DNA of 64,000 nt from Aureibaculum luteum (GCF_003449015.1 NZ_QRGD01000009.1:1-64000), one strand, 5' to 3'; positions 8,177 to 17,292 are shown, counted from the stretch's first letter. Program-made: numbers and translations. The notes: a model not told the origin generated them from the letters alone.

Positions 8177-9432
8177 TAATTATAAATTAAATATTTTAAT
8201 CTTATTTTTTTAAAGTTTTCAATATCTGCTTGCCAAGTTTTTTTAATCTCATTTGAAGTTAATCCTTGTTCAATTTGTTGTTGCATTTTTTTTGTGCCTG
8301 CTAGTTTAGGCATAAAGCTGTTGAAAAAATTCTCCTTATCCTTACTTTTATTATAGGTTTCAATAAGCCATTCCAAATTAATAGAATTTAACTTTTTGAC
8401 AGTTCTTAAATCTTTTCCATAACACAACTCACCTTTAAATTTAGGGTTTTTAGCACCTTCATTTGATTGCGGTTTAAAAGTGAAATTTGCCTTTGGTAAA
8501 AATGGAGCTCCAAATATTTGGAATTGCATTTCAGTACCTCTACCAGCACTTATTTCAGTACCCTCAAAAAAACATAGACTAGGATATAAATTTATTGATG
8601 TGTCATTAGGAAGGTTTGGTGAGGGTTTAATAGGGAGACTATATGGTGTTTGATGTGTATAATTTTTTAAAGGCATCACCGTTAAGTCACATTTTACATC
8701 ATTTTCTAGCCATTTTTCACCATTTATCATTTGTGCATATTCACCTATTGTCATTCCATACACAATAGGTACAGGATGCATACCTACAAAACTCTTATAT
8801 TTTTCCTCTCTCATTGGTCCGTCAATATAATGCCCATTCGGGTTTGGGCGATCAATTACTATTACAGGAATATTAGCTTCAGCACAAGCCTCCATCACAT
8901 AGTGTAAAGTTGATATATATGTATAGAATCTTGTACCCACATCTTGTATATCAAAAATTATAATATCTAAATCTTTTAACTGTTCATAAGATGGTTTTTT
9001 ATTTTTACCATATAATGATATTGTTGGTAAGCCTGTAATAGGATCTTTACCATCGGCAATTTTTTCACCAGCATCTGCTTTACCTCTGAAGCCATGTTCA
9101 GGTGCAAATACTTTTTTAATATCAATATTTAAAGAAATTAAGGTGTCAACAAGATGCGTAAAATCATTTTTTTTATTTTTCACTACACTCGTGTGATTAC
9201 CTACAATCCCTATACGTTTTTGTTTAATTGAACTTAGATAATTTACTGGTGTAGAAATTATTATATCGCTAGCAATATCTGATAGTGACAAGCTGTCATG
9301 TACTGTATTTTGACTAATTTGGGTGTTATTTATTGTATTTTCACTTGCCGATTTATCTTTACATGAAATCAATGTGAAAACCAAAATAGAAACCCAAAAG
9401 AAATACGTATTTTTGAAATTGAAATTTATCAT
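8176..9432 (-). CDS. DUF1343 lipoprotein, NamZ-like exo-beta-N-acetylmuramidase
   Basis: The sequence carries the DUF1343 hallmark segments: GIVGNHTSVV, FAPEHGFRG, IIFDIQDVGTRFYTYISTLHYVMEA and VIDRPNPNGHYIDGP, then the C-terminal EGTEISAGRGTEMQFQIFGAP. NamZ of Bacillus, the characterised member, releases terminal N-acetylmuramic acid from peptidoglycan fragments. A lipobox (FTLISCKDK, Cys 24) places this one in the envelope. It is co-directional and coupled with a serine hydrolase, an arrangement reminiscent of the Bacillus namZ-nagZ-amiE region. Divergent to the permease gene with only five bases between starts. Confidence 0.85.
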   Translation of the reverse strand: MINFNFKNTYFFWVSILVFTLISCKDKSASENTINNTQISQNTVHDSLSLSDIASDIIISTPVNYLSSIKQKRIGIVGNHTSVVKNKKNDFTHLVDTLISLNIDIKKVFAPEHGFRGKADAGEKIADGKDPITGLPTISLYGKNKKPSYEQLKDLDIIIFDIQDVGTRFYTYISTLHYVMEACAEANIPVIVIDRPNPNGHYIDGPMREEKYKSFVGMHPVPIVYGMTIGEYAQMINGEKWLENDVKCDLTVMPLKNYTHQTPYSLPIKPSPNLPNDTSINLYPSLCFFEGTEISAGRGTEMQFQIFGAPFLPKANFTFKPQSNEGAKNPKFKGELCYGKDLRTVKKLNSINLEWLIETYNKSKDKENFFNSFMPKLAGTKKMQQQIEQGLTSNEIKKTWQADIENFKKIRLKYLIYN

Positions 9433-9437
9433 AAGGT

Positions 9438-10670
9438 TTGAACTACGAGTTATTTTTAGCTAAAAGAATTATTACTGGTAAACAGCATAAAAGTAGTATA
9501 TCTTCATCAATTATAAAAATTGCTATAACGGCAATTGCTTTAGGAATTATTATCATGCTAATTTCTATTGCCACTACTGTTGGTCTTCAAAAAAAGATTA
9601 AAGAAAAAATATCTGGTTTTAATGGTCATATTCAAATTGCGAATTACGAGGATAATAATTCTCAAATTACTGTAAGCCCAATTTCTATAAATCAAGATTT
9701 CTATCCCGAATTTAAAAATGTTGAAGGAATAAAAAACGTTCAGAGTTTTGCAACCAAGGCAGGAATAATTAGAACGGAATCAAATTTTGAAGGTGTAATT
9801 TATAAAGGTGTAAATACTGATTTTGATTGGTCATTTTTCAAAACCTATTTAGTAGAAGGACATCTATTAAATATTACAGATAAAACATCTAATGATGTTT
9901 TAATATCTAAATTTATCTCCGAAAGACTGAATCTGAAATTGAATGATAAGTTTAACTTATTTTTTATAAAAGATGACGGTTCTCCACCCAATAGAAGAGT
10001 ACCAACAGTTGTGGGTATTTATAATTCAGGGTATAAGGAATTTGATGAAAATTTTATTATTGGAGACATCAAAACTGTACAACGGTTAAACAAGTGGGAA
10101 GCAGATCAAATTGGAGGATTTGAAGTGATATTAGATGATTTTGATCAATTAGAAGAAAAAGGGACAGAAGTTTATAATCAAGTGGGGTCTACACTCAATG
10201 CACAAACCATTTCTGAAAAGTATGCACCTATTTTTGAATGGCTAGATCTTCTTGATACAAATATTATTGTCATAATTATAATCATGATATTGATAGCGGG
10301 TATTAATATGATTACGGCGTTGCTTGTATTAATTTTAGAACGCACACAAATGATTGGTATTTTAAAATCTTTAGGGAGTTCTAATTGGAGTATTCGTAAA
10401 ATATTTTTATATAACGCCTCATATCTAATAGTAAAAGGATTATTTTGGGGTAATATTATTGGTATAGGCCTATTATTAAGTCAAAAATATTTTGGCTTTA
10501 TTAAACTAAACCCTGAAAATTACTATGTAAATGAGGCTCCAGTTTATATCAGTGTTAATATGGTCTTAATACTTAACATTAGTACATTAATTTTATGTTT
10601 GCTAATGTTGTTAATTCCATCTTATATAGTTAGTAAGATTAACCCTGTAAAAGCAATAAAATTTGATTAA
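9438..10670 (+). CDS. FtsX/LolC-E-like ABC transporter permease (TTG start)
   Basis: A 410-residue membrane protein with one N-terminal transmembrane helix (about 25-50), a large periplasmic MacB-like domain (about 55-270) and three C-terminal helices (about 275-300, 330-350, 370-400), the LolC/LolE/FtsX topology. The N-terminal motif NYELFLAKRI is typical of the lipoprotein-releasing branch. The start codon is TTG at 9438; the next in-frame ATG would delete the first helix, so TTG is accepted. The partner ATPase (LolD-like) is not adjacent, which is usual in Bacteroidota. The divergent DUF1343 ATG is five bases away. Confidence 0.8.
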   Translation: MNYELFLAKRIITGKQHKSSISSSIIKIAITAIALGIIIMLISIATTVGLQKKIKEKISGFNGHIQIANYEDNNSQITVSPISINQDFYPEFKNVEGIKNVQSFATKAGIIRTESNFEGVIYKGVNTDFDWSFFKTYLVEGHLLNITDKTSNDVLISKFISERLNLKLNDKFNLFFIKDDGSPPNRRVPTVVGIYNSGYKEFDENFIIGDIKTVQRLNKWEADQIGGFEVILDDFDQLEEKGTEVYNQVGSTLNAQTISEKYAPIFEWLDLLDTNIIVIIIIMILIAGINMITALLVLILERTQMIGILKSLGSSNWSIRKIFLYNASYLIVKGLFWGNIIGIGLLLSQKYFGFIKLNPENYYVNEAPVYISVNMVLILNISTLILCLLMLLIPSYIVSKINPVKAIKFD

Positions 10671-10741
10671 ATTTGTAATCGAGTTTTTTAAATAAAGTAT
10701 CTGTTATAAAGATTTAAGAATAAAAAGATAAATATTACAAA

Positions 10742-12130
10742 ATGAAATACGACGTAATTATCATAGGAAGCGGACCTGGAGGATATGTAACTGCAATTAG
10801 AGCATCTCAATTAGGTTTTAAAGTTGCTATTGTTGAAAAAGAAAAATTAGGTGGAATTTGCCTTAACTGGGGTTGTATACCAACCAAAGCTCTATTAAAA
10901 AGTGCTCAAGTATATGAGTATTTAAAACATGTGGATGCTTATGGTTTAAAAGCCAAAGAAATAGATAAGGACTTTTCTGCGGTAATTCAAAGGAGTCGTA
11001 ATGTTGCTGATGGTATGAGTAAGGGGGTTCAATTCTTAATGAAAAAAAATAAGATTGACGTAATTGAAGGATTTGGAAAAATTAAAGCTGGAAAAAAAGT
11101 TGATGTTACTGATACTAATGATAAAGTTACTGAGTATTCAGCTGATCATATTATAGTGGCAACGGGTGCTCGTTCTCGTCAATTACCATTTTTACCTATT
11201 GATGGTAAAAAAGTTATTGGTTATAGAGAAGCAATGACTTTACCAAAACAACCTAAAAAAATGATTGTTGTAGGTTCTGGGGCAATTGGTGTTGAGTTTG
11301 CTTATTTCTATCATTCAATGGGAACTGAAGTAACCATAGTTGAATATTTACCGAATTTAGTGCCTTTAGAAGACGAAGAAGTTTCTAAGCAATTTGGACG
11401 TTCTTTCAAAAAGTCAGGTATAAAAGTAATGACTGAAAGTAGTGTTACTAAGGTTGATACTTCAGGTAGTGGAGTAAAAGCGTTTGTTAAAACTAAAAAA
11501 GGCGAAGAAGTATTAGAAGCAGATATTATTTTATCAGCTGTTGGAATAAAAACGAATATTGAAAACATAGGTTTAGAAGATGTTGGTATTGCTACGGACA
11601 AAGATAAAATTATAGTAAATGATTTTTACCAAACCAATTTACCAGGTTATTATGCTATTGGTGATGTGGTTCATGGTCCAGCTTTAGCTCACGTAGCTTC
11701 TGCAGAAGGTATTACTTGTGTTGAGAAAATTGCTGGATTAAATCCCGAAGCCATAGATTATGGAAATGTTCCAGGTTGTACGTATGCTACTCCTGAAATT
11801 GCTTCTGTTGGAATGACTGAGGCTCAGGCTAAAGAAGCGGGTTACGAATTAAAAGTTGGTAAGTTTCCTTTTTCTGCATCAGGTAAAGCTCAGGCCTCTG
11901 GAAACCCTGAAGGATTTGTAAAAGTAATCTTTGATGCGAAGTATGGAGAATGGTTAGGTTGTCATATGATTGGAGCAGGTGTTACAGATATGATCGCTGA
12001 GGCTGTTTTGGGTAGAAAATTAGAGACTACAGGTCATGAAGTGTTAAAAACTATTCATCCTCACCCAACAATGAGTGAAGCTGTTATGGAAGCTGTGGCT
12101 GATGCATATGATGAAGTGATTCATTTATAA
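10742..12130 (+). CDS. lpdA: Dihydrolipoyl dehydrogenase (E3)
   Basis: This FAD enzyme reoxidises dihydrolipoyl groups of the 2-oxoacid dehydrogenase complexes and glycine cleavage system. Visible are the FAD-binding GSGPGGY at residues 9-15, the redox disulfide GGICLNWGC (C40, C45), the NAD-binding GSGAIGVEFAYF near 185, the second FAD contact AIGDV near 310, and the catalytic HPHPTMSEAV at the C-terminus. Length 462 is normal. A strong terminator follows; it appears to be a single-gene unit. Confidence 0.96.
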   Translation: MKYDVIIIGSGPGGYVTAIRASQLGFKVAIVEKEKLGGICLNWGCIPTKALLKSAQVYEYLKHVDAYGLKAKEIDKDFSAVIQRSRNVADGMSKGVQFLMKKNKIDVIEGFGKIKAGKKVDVTDTNDKVTEYSADHIIVATGARSRQLPFLPIDGKKVIGYREAMTLPKQPKKMIVVGSGAIGVEFAYFYHSMGTEVTIVEYLPNLVPLEDEEVSKQFGRSFKKSGIKVMTESSVTKVDTSGSGVKAFVKTKKGEEVLEADIILSAVGIKTNIENIGLEDVGIATDKDKIIVNDFYQTNLPGYYAIGDVVHGPALAHVASAEGITCVEKIAGLNPEAIDYGNVPGCTYATPEIASVGMTEAQAKEAGYELKVGKFPFSASGKAQASGNPEGFVKVIFDAKYGEWLGCHMIGAGVTDMIAEAVLGRKLETTGHEVLKTIHPHPTMSEAVMEAVADAYDEVIHL

Positions 12131-12190
12131 TTGATCATATAAATAGAATAAGCTTTTAAAGCTAATTTTATTATTGTAAAATAAATAATA

Positions 12191-12221
12191 AAAACCCAAA
12201 GTATTTTGCTTTGGGTTTTTT
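12191..12221 (+). terminator. Terminator after lpdA
   Basis: An 11-bp perfect stem (AAAACCCAAAG, 12191-12201, with CTTTGGGTTTT, 12209-12219) and a T-run lie 60 bp after the lpdA stop; both strands end in T-runs. Confidence 0.8.
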
Positions 12222-12249
12222 GCTTTTAAGAAACGTTTTTTTATTCTTT

Positions 12250-12300
12250 GGTAATTTGATCTTACGGATTACCTTATCATAAAAACCCTAAATACAGGGG
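12250..12300. promoter_or_regulatory. Two small inverted repeats upstream of a DUF3829-like gene
   Basis: GGTAAT (12250) and ATTACC (12268) form one inverted repeat, and CCCT/AGGG (12286-12299) another, inside the 230-bp gap before the next gene. They may be regulator sites or part of a leader; no known factor can be assigned. Confidence 0.25.
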
Positions 12301-12364
12301 TGTTATGTAGAGTTAGCTCCTTTAGTTTTGTGATTGAAATCATTTAAACGATAAAGACTATACC

Positions 12365-13432
12365 ATGATACTAAAAAGAATAATTGTACTCTCACTTTTT
12401 TCAATTGTATTTTATGCTTGTAATAATAACATTGATGAAAATTTGAATAATCAGGTAAATAACATTTCTGTACAGAAACCATCAGCTTATGATCAAAAAT
12501 TAATAAAAATTGCTTCTATTGATAAAAGCTTTACTAATTATTCGGTTAGAGCTTTTGAAGTTTATAATGATTATATCAGTTTGTTTGGTAGTAACCCGGA
12601 TAAAATGGAATTAGATACAATTGTTAAATTTTCTCAAATTGACGATTCTCAAATACATTCTTTAAAGCTTTTAGATAGTGCCATCACATTACCCGTTTTG
12701 AAAGAGCTAAATCCTTTAATTAGATCCTATAAAATAAATGCAAGAGCCTTTGCGGTAACCATTAATAGCTGTAAGTCTTATTATACTAAGAAGGAATATA
12801 AAAAAGATAAATATAATCAGGCAGGTGTATTGCATAAACTAACTATAGACATCTATTCTAAATTTAAAAAAGCAGATAGTATTTTAAGAATAAAAAGCGA
12901 AAAAATAGCTCAAAGTTTAGAAAACGAATATTTATACTCCTTGAATAAAGCAGGATTAGAAGTTGAATATTTAGCAATAGTAGGGAAAAAGGATGTGGAT
13001 AATTTAAACACCCTTCTTAGTTCTAGTACTTATAATGATTTAAAAGTAGAAAAATTAGCAGGTTTACAATACAAAATTGAATCTAATTTTAACAAGTTAA
13101 CAGAGTTAAAGCAATCTGACCTGAAGCAATTCAATCATAATACTACAGTTTATTATTCAAATTTAGAACAATTGAATCATTCTTTTAATGAGCTTATTCA
13201 ACGTAAAAATGATAAAAAAAAGTTTTCAAAAGACGAATTGAAAAAGTTAAATAAAAATAAAATAGCTGCTAGTTCCGTAGATGGCTCAATAGAAGCTGTA
13301 TTACTATCCTGTGAAAAATTAACGGATTCTTTTAAGGATTATAAATCAGATAAGGCTTATCCTAATCCTAAAATAGCGAGCACAAAAACCGAAATTGCCA
13401 ATAGTGTTAAAATACCTAGTGCAATTAAATAA
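12365..13432 (+). CDS. DUF3829-like (YiiG-type) lipoprotein
   Basis: The protein begins with a lipobox (FYACNNN, Cys about 19) and is otherwise a long, polar, mostly helical domain of 335 residues with YDQKLIKIASIDKSF and TVYYSNLEQLNHSFNELIQ segments. The pattern resembles DUF3829/YiiG lipoproteins, function unknown. Its last 76 bases overlap, tail to tail, the coding region of the minus-strand membrane protein that follows; both frames look real, so the overlap is probably genuine. Confidence 0.6.
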   Translation: MILKRIIVLSLFSIVFYACNNNIDENLNNQVNNISVQKPSAYDQKLIKIASIDKSFTNYSVRAFEVYNDYISLFGSNPDKMELDTIVKFSQIDDSQIHSLKLLDSAITLPVLKELNPLIRSYKINARAFAVTINSCKSYYTKKEYKKDKYNQAGVLHKLTIDIYSKFKKADSILRIKSEKIAQSLENEYLYSLNKAGLEVEYLAIVGKKDVDNLNTLLSSSTYNDLKVEKLAGLQYKIESNFNKLTELKQSDLKQFNHNTTVYYSNLEQLNHSFNELIQRKNDKKKFSKDELKKLNKNKIAASSVDGSIEAVLLSCEKLTDSFKDYKSDKAYPNPKIASTKTEIANSVKIPSAIK

Positions 13433-14028
13433 ATTAGAACTAATTGACGGTTTTCTGATCTTATAGAGCTAAAGTAATTGTGAGCAAAAGGAATGATGAT
13501 CGGTAAAAATATAAGCAATAGGGTATAGCCTATGGTTTTTGTAATTGTTGGTGTGTCATTATCTTTTTTAATATAGATTGCTCTTGCGGTAAAATGGCAA
13601 ATTATTGGATAAGAAATTAAGAGTCCTACACTATTAACCCACTCCGAAAGAGCATAAAAAACATAGCTTAATTCTTCTTTTATTATTGGTACGGAAGATA
13701 AGCCGATATTAAAAATTAGATAAAAAAAGAAAAACAGATATGCAATACGAAACCATTTAAAAGGAATACCTAAATCTTTTTGACCTACAGACTGTACTGC
13801 ACCTTTTAACCAAATTATTATAATTAAAACGGGAATTAAAAAGAGATAATTAATGGTCGAAGTTAACGTTGAAATAAAATTTTTAATAGTGTTACCAGAA
13901 GTCTCTATATTTTGATTTGTTACTGAAAGCGTTGTGTGTAGAATCATTAATACCAAAGGAAGTATTACCACTAAAATGGCTAATTTTTTTGAAGAAATAT
14001 TGAAAATAAAATTGGAAATACTTTTCAT
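13357..14028 (-). CDS. Multi-pass membrane protein, unknown
   Basis: A 223-residue protein with about five hydrophobic stretches (near 18-36, 60-75, 92-112, 130-145, 168-183 and a C-terminal 203-221). I do not recognise the family. The final helix (LIALGILTLLAISVFVLAILG) is encoded within the 76-bp region that overlaps antisense with the end of the upstream lipoprotein gene. Stop-to-stop overlap of this length means antisense transcription across both 3' ends is unavoidable unless expression is exclusive. No clear terminator is seen between them. Confidence 0.55.
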   Translation of the reverse strand: MKSISNFIFNISSKKLAILVVILPLVLMILHTTLSVTNQNIETSGNTIKNFISTLTSTINYLFLIPVLIIIIWLKGAVQSVGQKDLGIPFKWFRIAYLFFFFYLIFNIGLSSVPIIKEELSYVFYALSEWVNSVGLLISYPIICHFTARAIYIKKDNDTPTITKTIGYTLLLIFLPIIIPFAHNYFSSIRSENRQLVLIYLIALGILTLLAISVFVLAILGLG

Positions 14029-14139
14029 TTATTAGTAACCTTCTTGTTACGTTTTTAAATAACGCAATGCACTCTCAGATAGTGTAAATAAATGGTTATA
14101 AAGAATATGAGCTATCAATAAATGTGAGTAGCTATACTA

Positions 14140-14877
14140 TTATTTTAATTCTAATGGGTTTGGTTTATTTCTAGGGTCTTGGTTTAACAATATAACCATA
14201 CTTAAAAATAACTCAGGTTCATTATCATAAAAATGATGCGGTTTTTCAAAAAATGTTTCTAATGAAACAGAGAAGAGTTCAATTAAATTACTTCCGGCAT
14301 AATCTCTTAAAACAACATTTTCTTTATTTTTTATTTTCAGATACTTTAAATGAGCATGCTTTTTCCATTTTTCAAAAGCACTTTCTTTAAAAATTCTACT
14401 CAAATAGGATCTTGCAGTATTTTCAAAAATCAAACAATGTCCAAATTCATGAATGGCCAAATTTAATGCATCATCATTTATTTCAAACCCTTTTTTAACG
14501 GTAGGCCATGACATGTTAACGCGTTTTGTACGCAAGTTTACATCGCCATCTAAAAGTACATTATTATGCTTATAAGCATATGATGAAGGTGTAACAAATA
14601 CATGATTGAATTTGGATAAGGTGTGCATGTTTAATCCAAATGTTATTTGAGCAAAAGCACTTGAAATAATGGTTTTCATTTTTTGCGTCAATATAAAATC
14701 AGGTTTAGAATCGAAATTGGTTCTAAAGCGAAAAATTAAGGTTCTAACAAGAAAGGTTTCTTTCTTGTTCTGCGACAAACCTTCATAATAAAAATTAGAA
14801 TTTATTAATATTTTATGACACTCCTCTTTTGTAGATGATTTAAAAAGGTAACTAAGCGATTTGTAAATTAGTTTCAA
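14140..14877 (-). CDS. MtfA-like zinc metallopeptidase
   Basis: The zinc-binding motif HEFGH (H143, E144, H147) with the downstream SNLIELFSVSLETFFEKP glutamate segment matches the MtfA/DUF980 family (usual motif HEFAH). E. coli MtfA is a cytosolic aminopeptidase-like protein linked to the glucose phosphotransferase regulator Mlc; in Bacteroidota the role is unknown. There is no signal peptide. It lies 22 bp downstream of a small unknown gene on the same strand, suggesting one transcript. Confidence 0.8.
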   Translation of the reverse strand: MKLIYKSLSYLFKSSTKEECHKILINSNFYYEGLSQNKKETFLVRTLIFRFRTNFDSKPDFILTQKMKTIISSAFAQITFGLNMHTLSKFNHVFVTPSSYAYKHNNVLLDGDVNLRTKRVNMSWPTVKKGFEINDDALNLAIHEFGHCLIFENTARSYLSRIFKESAFEKWKKHAHLKYLKIKNKENVVLRDYAGSNLIELFSVSLETFFEKPHHFYDNEPELFLSMVILLNQDPRNKPNPLELK

Positions 14878-14899
14878 GTTAATCTAATAATTAGTACAA

Positions 14900-15310
14900 T
14901 TACAAAGAACTAAATCCAACTATATCATTCCTAGTTTCTGTTTCTTCGAAGTTATTTTCTGTTTGATTAGGTTGACCTAATAAAGTGAGGAAATGTGTTT
15001 TTAAATCTGGAAACTCTAACATCAATTCTCTAAAACTAGTAGTGGCTGCTTTTGATATAAAATAGCTAATTAATTTGACAAAAGATTTAATAGATGCTTT
15101 GCTAATAATTAGAATGTTACCAAAATTAGTGTTAAAAGCAGTGAGTTGCGAGTAAAGAGTAATTGCGGCCTTTTTTATACCATGTTTTTTTACATGAATA
15201 TATGCCAATCTTAAATGGGCTTCATAGGTTACAAGTACTGGAGGTAAAGTACAATTTTCGAATTGCTGTTCAAATTGCTGGTCGGTTAATAGTTGGTGCT
15301 TTTCGGTCAT
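14900..15310 (-). CDS. Conserved protein of unknown function
   Basis: This 136-residue soluble protein carries the conserved opening FENCTLPPVLVTYEAHLRLAYI and a later FRELMLEFPDLKTHFLTLL. I recall similar short uncharacterised proteins in several bacterial phyla that share the TLPP...HEAHLRLA core. The segment YEAHLRLAYIHVKKHG looks like a small helical domain with a conserved histidine. No signal or membrane segment is seen. It precedes the MtfA-like peptidase gene by 22 bp. Confidence 0.55.
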   Translation of the reverse strand: MTEKHQLLTDQQFEQQFENCTLPPVLVTYEAHLRLAYIHVKKHGIKKAAITLYSQLTAFNTNFGNILIISKASIKSFVKLISYFISKAATTSFRELMLEFPDLKTHFLTLLGQPNQTENNFEETETRNDIVGFSSL

Positions 15311-15416
15311 GACCTAGGTTTATTTTAAATGTTATATTAATAAATAATTGGTTAGGTTATTTAATAATTTATATTGTATTCTTTATAATCATAGTTCCAT
15401 AGGTGTACAATATTTA

Positions 15417-16121
15417 TTATTCTTTTACAACACCTAACGTTGCTATTTGTCCCATTCTAATATTCCAATCTTTTTCAGAAAGCAAATATCCTTTTTCGTC
15501 GAAGATTCTAATTTCTGCCGTATTTGGACCAGAAAAACCTTCATTAAGGGCTTCAATGTCTATCCGATTATAACCTTTTATAAGGTCTATATTTATAATG
15601 TAATAGAGTCCCTTTAAACTTATACTAGATTTTAACATTTTCTCATTTAAGAAAACACGTATTCTATCTCCGTCAACAAGACTATGGTCTCTCACTTCAA
15701 TTCTCACCGTATTAGAACTACTATGTAACGTTCCTAAACTAAAGTCGCTAGAACGTTTTACATTACTAACATCTTTTCCGTTAAAGTATTTTTTTGTGAG
15801 TATGTCATCTTCATCTTCATCTAGTCCAGAACTAGTCATAAAATTAGAGACTTTTTTCTTTGAAATTTCAGGTGGGTTAAAATATTTATCAACATTTGAC
15901 TTGAACCCCAGTAAATAAGGCTTTTTTTCTACATTAAAAATGGATTCTTTTTCAGAAGTGTCTAAAATAGATAAATCGATTGTTTTTAATACTTTTTGAT
16001 TATCATTTATTAAAAGGATTGTTTTTCTTGGAACAGAATCTAGTTGTGCAATTAATTGATAGCCACTTCCTATTAATAGGATCAGGCAAAAGAGAGGTTG
16101 TATAAAACGATTTAAATACAT
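15417..16121 (-). CDS. Secreted beta-rich protein, unknown
   Basis: A 234-residue protein with an N-terminal signal segment (IQPLFCLILLIGSGYQLIAQ). The C-terminal half (about 130-234) reads like a beta-sandwich: RIEVRDHSLVDGDRIRVFLNEK and later GYNRIDIEALNEGFSGPNTAEIRIFDEKG. This EVRDHS-DGDxIxVxLN pattern recurs in exported Bacteroidota proteins of unknown role. The acidic DEDEDD segment near residue 100 could bind calcium. It stands alone, with 106 bp to the next gene and 190 bp to divergent tpx. Confidence 0.5.
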   Translation of the reverse strand: MYLNRFIQPLFCLILLIGSGYQLIAQLDSVPRKTILLINDNQKVLKTIDLSILDTSEKESIFNVEKKPYLLGFKSNVDKYFNPPEISKKKVSNFMTSSGLDEDEDDILTKKYFNGKDVSNVKRSSDFSLGTLHSSSNTVRIEVRDHSLVDGDRIRVFLNEKMLKSSISLKGLYYIINIDLIKGYNRIDIEALNEGFSGPNTAEIRIFDEKGYLLSEKDWNIRMGQIATLGVVKE

Positions 16122-16311
16122 TGCTACTATATATCAATAGTTATACCGAAGATTAGGTTTTCGGTTACATTAGTTGTCAAAAGTAGATAAAAATAGTATG
16201 TGATTTTGTTAAAAATTAATTAATACTTGTAGTAATGTCATTTAAAACCTTAGGAAACGTCAAAATTATTTAATTTTTAATGTATTTTTGGAAAAAGATA
16301 AAACAATAATT

Positions 16312-16815
16312 ATGGCAGCAATAACTTTAAAAGGAAATAGTATACACACAACAGGTGAATTACCAAAAGTTGGAGCACAAGCTCCTGATTTTAAGTTGGT
16401 AAAAACGGATCTTTCAGAATCTACCTTATCAGATTATAAAGGTTCTAACGTAATATTAAATATTTTTCCAAGCGTTGATACAGGCACATGTGCAGCTTCA
16501 GTAAGACATTTTAATAAGGAAGCATCAGAACTAAAGAATACAAAAGTTTTATGTATTTCAAGAGATTTACCTTTTGCACAAGCACGATTCTGTGGTGCTG
16601 AAGGAATTGAAAATGTAATTAATTTGTCCGATTTTGCCACAGGTGATTTTGGTAAGGATTATGGATTAACAATTTCTGATGGACCTTTAGCTCATTTACA
16701 TTCAAGAGCCGTTATTATTTTAGATGCATCAGGTAAGGTAATATATGAAGAGCAAGTACCAGAAATAGTTGACGAACCAAATTATAAGGCGGCATTAGAA
16801 GCTTTACATAGCTAA
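16312..16815 (+). CDS. tpx: Thiol peroxidase (Tpx, atypical 2-Cys peroxiredoxin)
   Basis: Tpx reduces hydrogen and alkyl peroxides using thioredoxin. Counting from MAAITLKG, the peroxidatic cysteine is C60 in PSVDTGTC and the resolving cysteine C94 in ARFCGAEG, the normal Tpx pair. I place the start at 16312; the longest frame begins eight codons earlier (16288) but that would add an un-Tpx-like MEKDKTII extension, part of which is a probable promoter box (TATTTTTG, about 16282-16289). Length from this start is 167 residues, standard for Tpx. Confidence 0.93.
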   Translation: MAAITLKGNSIHTTGELPKVGAQAPDFKLVKTDLSESTLSDYKGSNVILNIFPSVDTGTCAASVRHFNKEASELKNTKVLCISRDLPFAQARFCGAEGIENVINLSDFATGDFGKDYGLTISDGPLAHLHSRAVIILDASGKVIYEEQVPEIVDEPNYKAALEALHS

Positions 16816-16844
16816 TAGTTTGAATTATTAGTTTAAAAAATAAT

Positions 16845-16891
16845 TTTCGCCTACACATAAAAAGTAGTAGATTCTTTGTGTGTAGGCGAAA
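16845..16891. terminator. 13-bp perfect inverted repeat between tpx and dgkA
   Basis: TTTCGCCTACACA (16845-16857) is exactly complementary to TGTGTAGGCGAAA (16879-16891), with an inner AAAG/CTTT pair in the 21-nt loop. It lies 30 bp after tpx and 30 bp before dgkA. It could terminate tpx transcription, though only a short T-run follows; it could also be an operator or RNA-stability element. Confidence 0.5.
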
Positions 16892-16920
16892 CTTTTGATT
16901 GATGTAGAAATATTAATTAA

Positions 16921-17292
16921 ATGAAAAATCCGAACGATAGTTTTTTAAAGGGCAGGCTGAGAAGTTTGAAATTTGCTCTAAGGGGGGCCGTTTTACTAAT
17001 TACTACAGAGCATAGTATAATGGTGCAGTTTTCTATTGCAATACTAATAACCATTTTTGGTTTTGTAATGCAAATTTCTGCTACTGAATGGATGTTTCAA
17101 TTGTTGGCTATTGGAATGGTTTTAGTTGCAGAGTCCTTAAATACAGGTATTGAAAAGCTTTCAGATTTTATACATCCAGACTACCATAAAAGGATAGGGT
17201 TTATAAAAGATATTTCTGCTGGAGCAGCAACCTTTGCTGCAATTATTGCCGTTATTATTGGTTTAATAATTTATATTCCAAAATTTTCTTAA
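16921..17292 (+). CDS. dgkA: Diacylglycerol kinase family (DgkA)
   Basis: A 123-residue integral membrane kinase that phosphorylates diacylglycerol or undecaprenol. Three transmembrane helices are visible (about 35-52, 58-75, 98-118). The signature AESLNTGIEKLSDFIHPD followed by KDISAGAATFAA contains the catalytic glutamate and conserved lysine/aspartate of the family. Many bacteria outside Proteobacteria use this enzyme as undecaprenol kinase; which substrate applies here is not decidable. Located between tpx and ftsK. Confidence 0.92.
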   Translation: MKNPNDSFLKGRLRSLKFALRGAVLLITTEHSIMVQFSIAILITIFGFVMQISATEWMFQLLAIGMVLVAESLNTGIEKLSDFIHPDYHKRIGFIKDISAGAATFAAIIAVIIGLIIYIPKFS

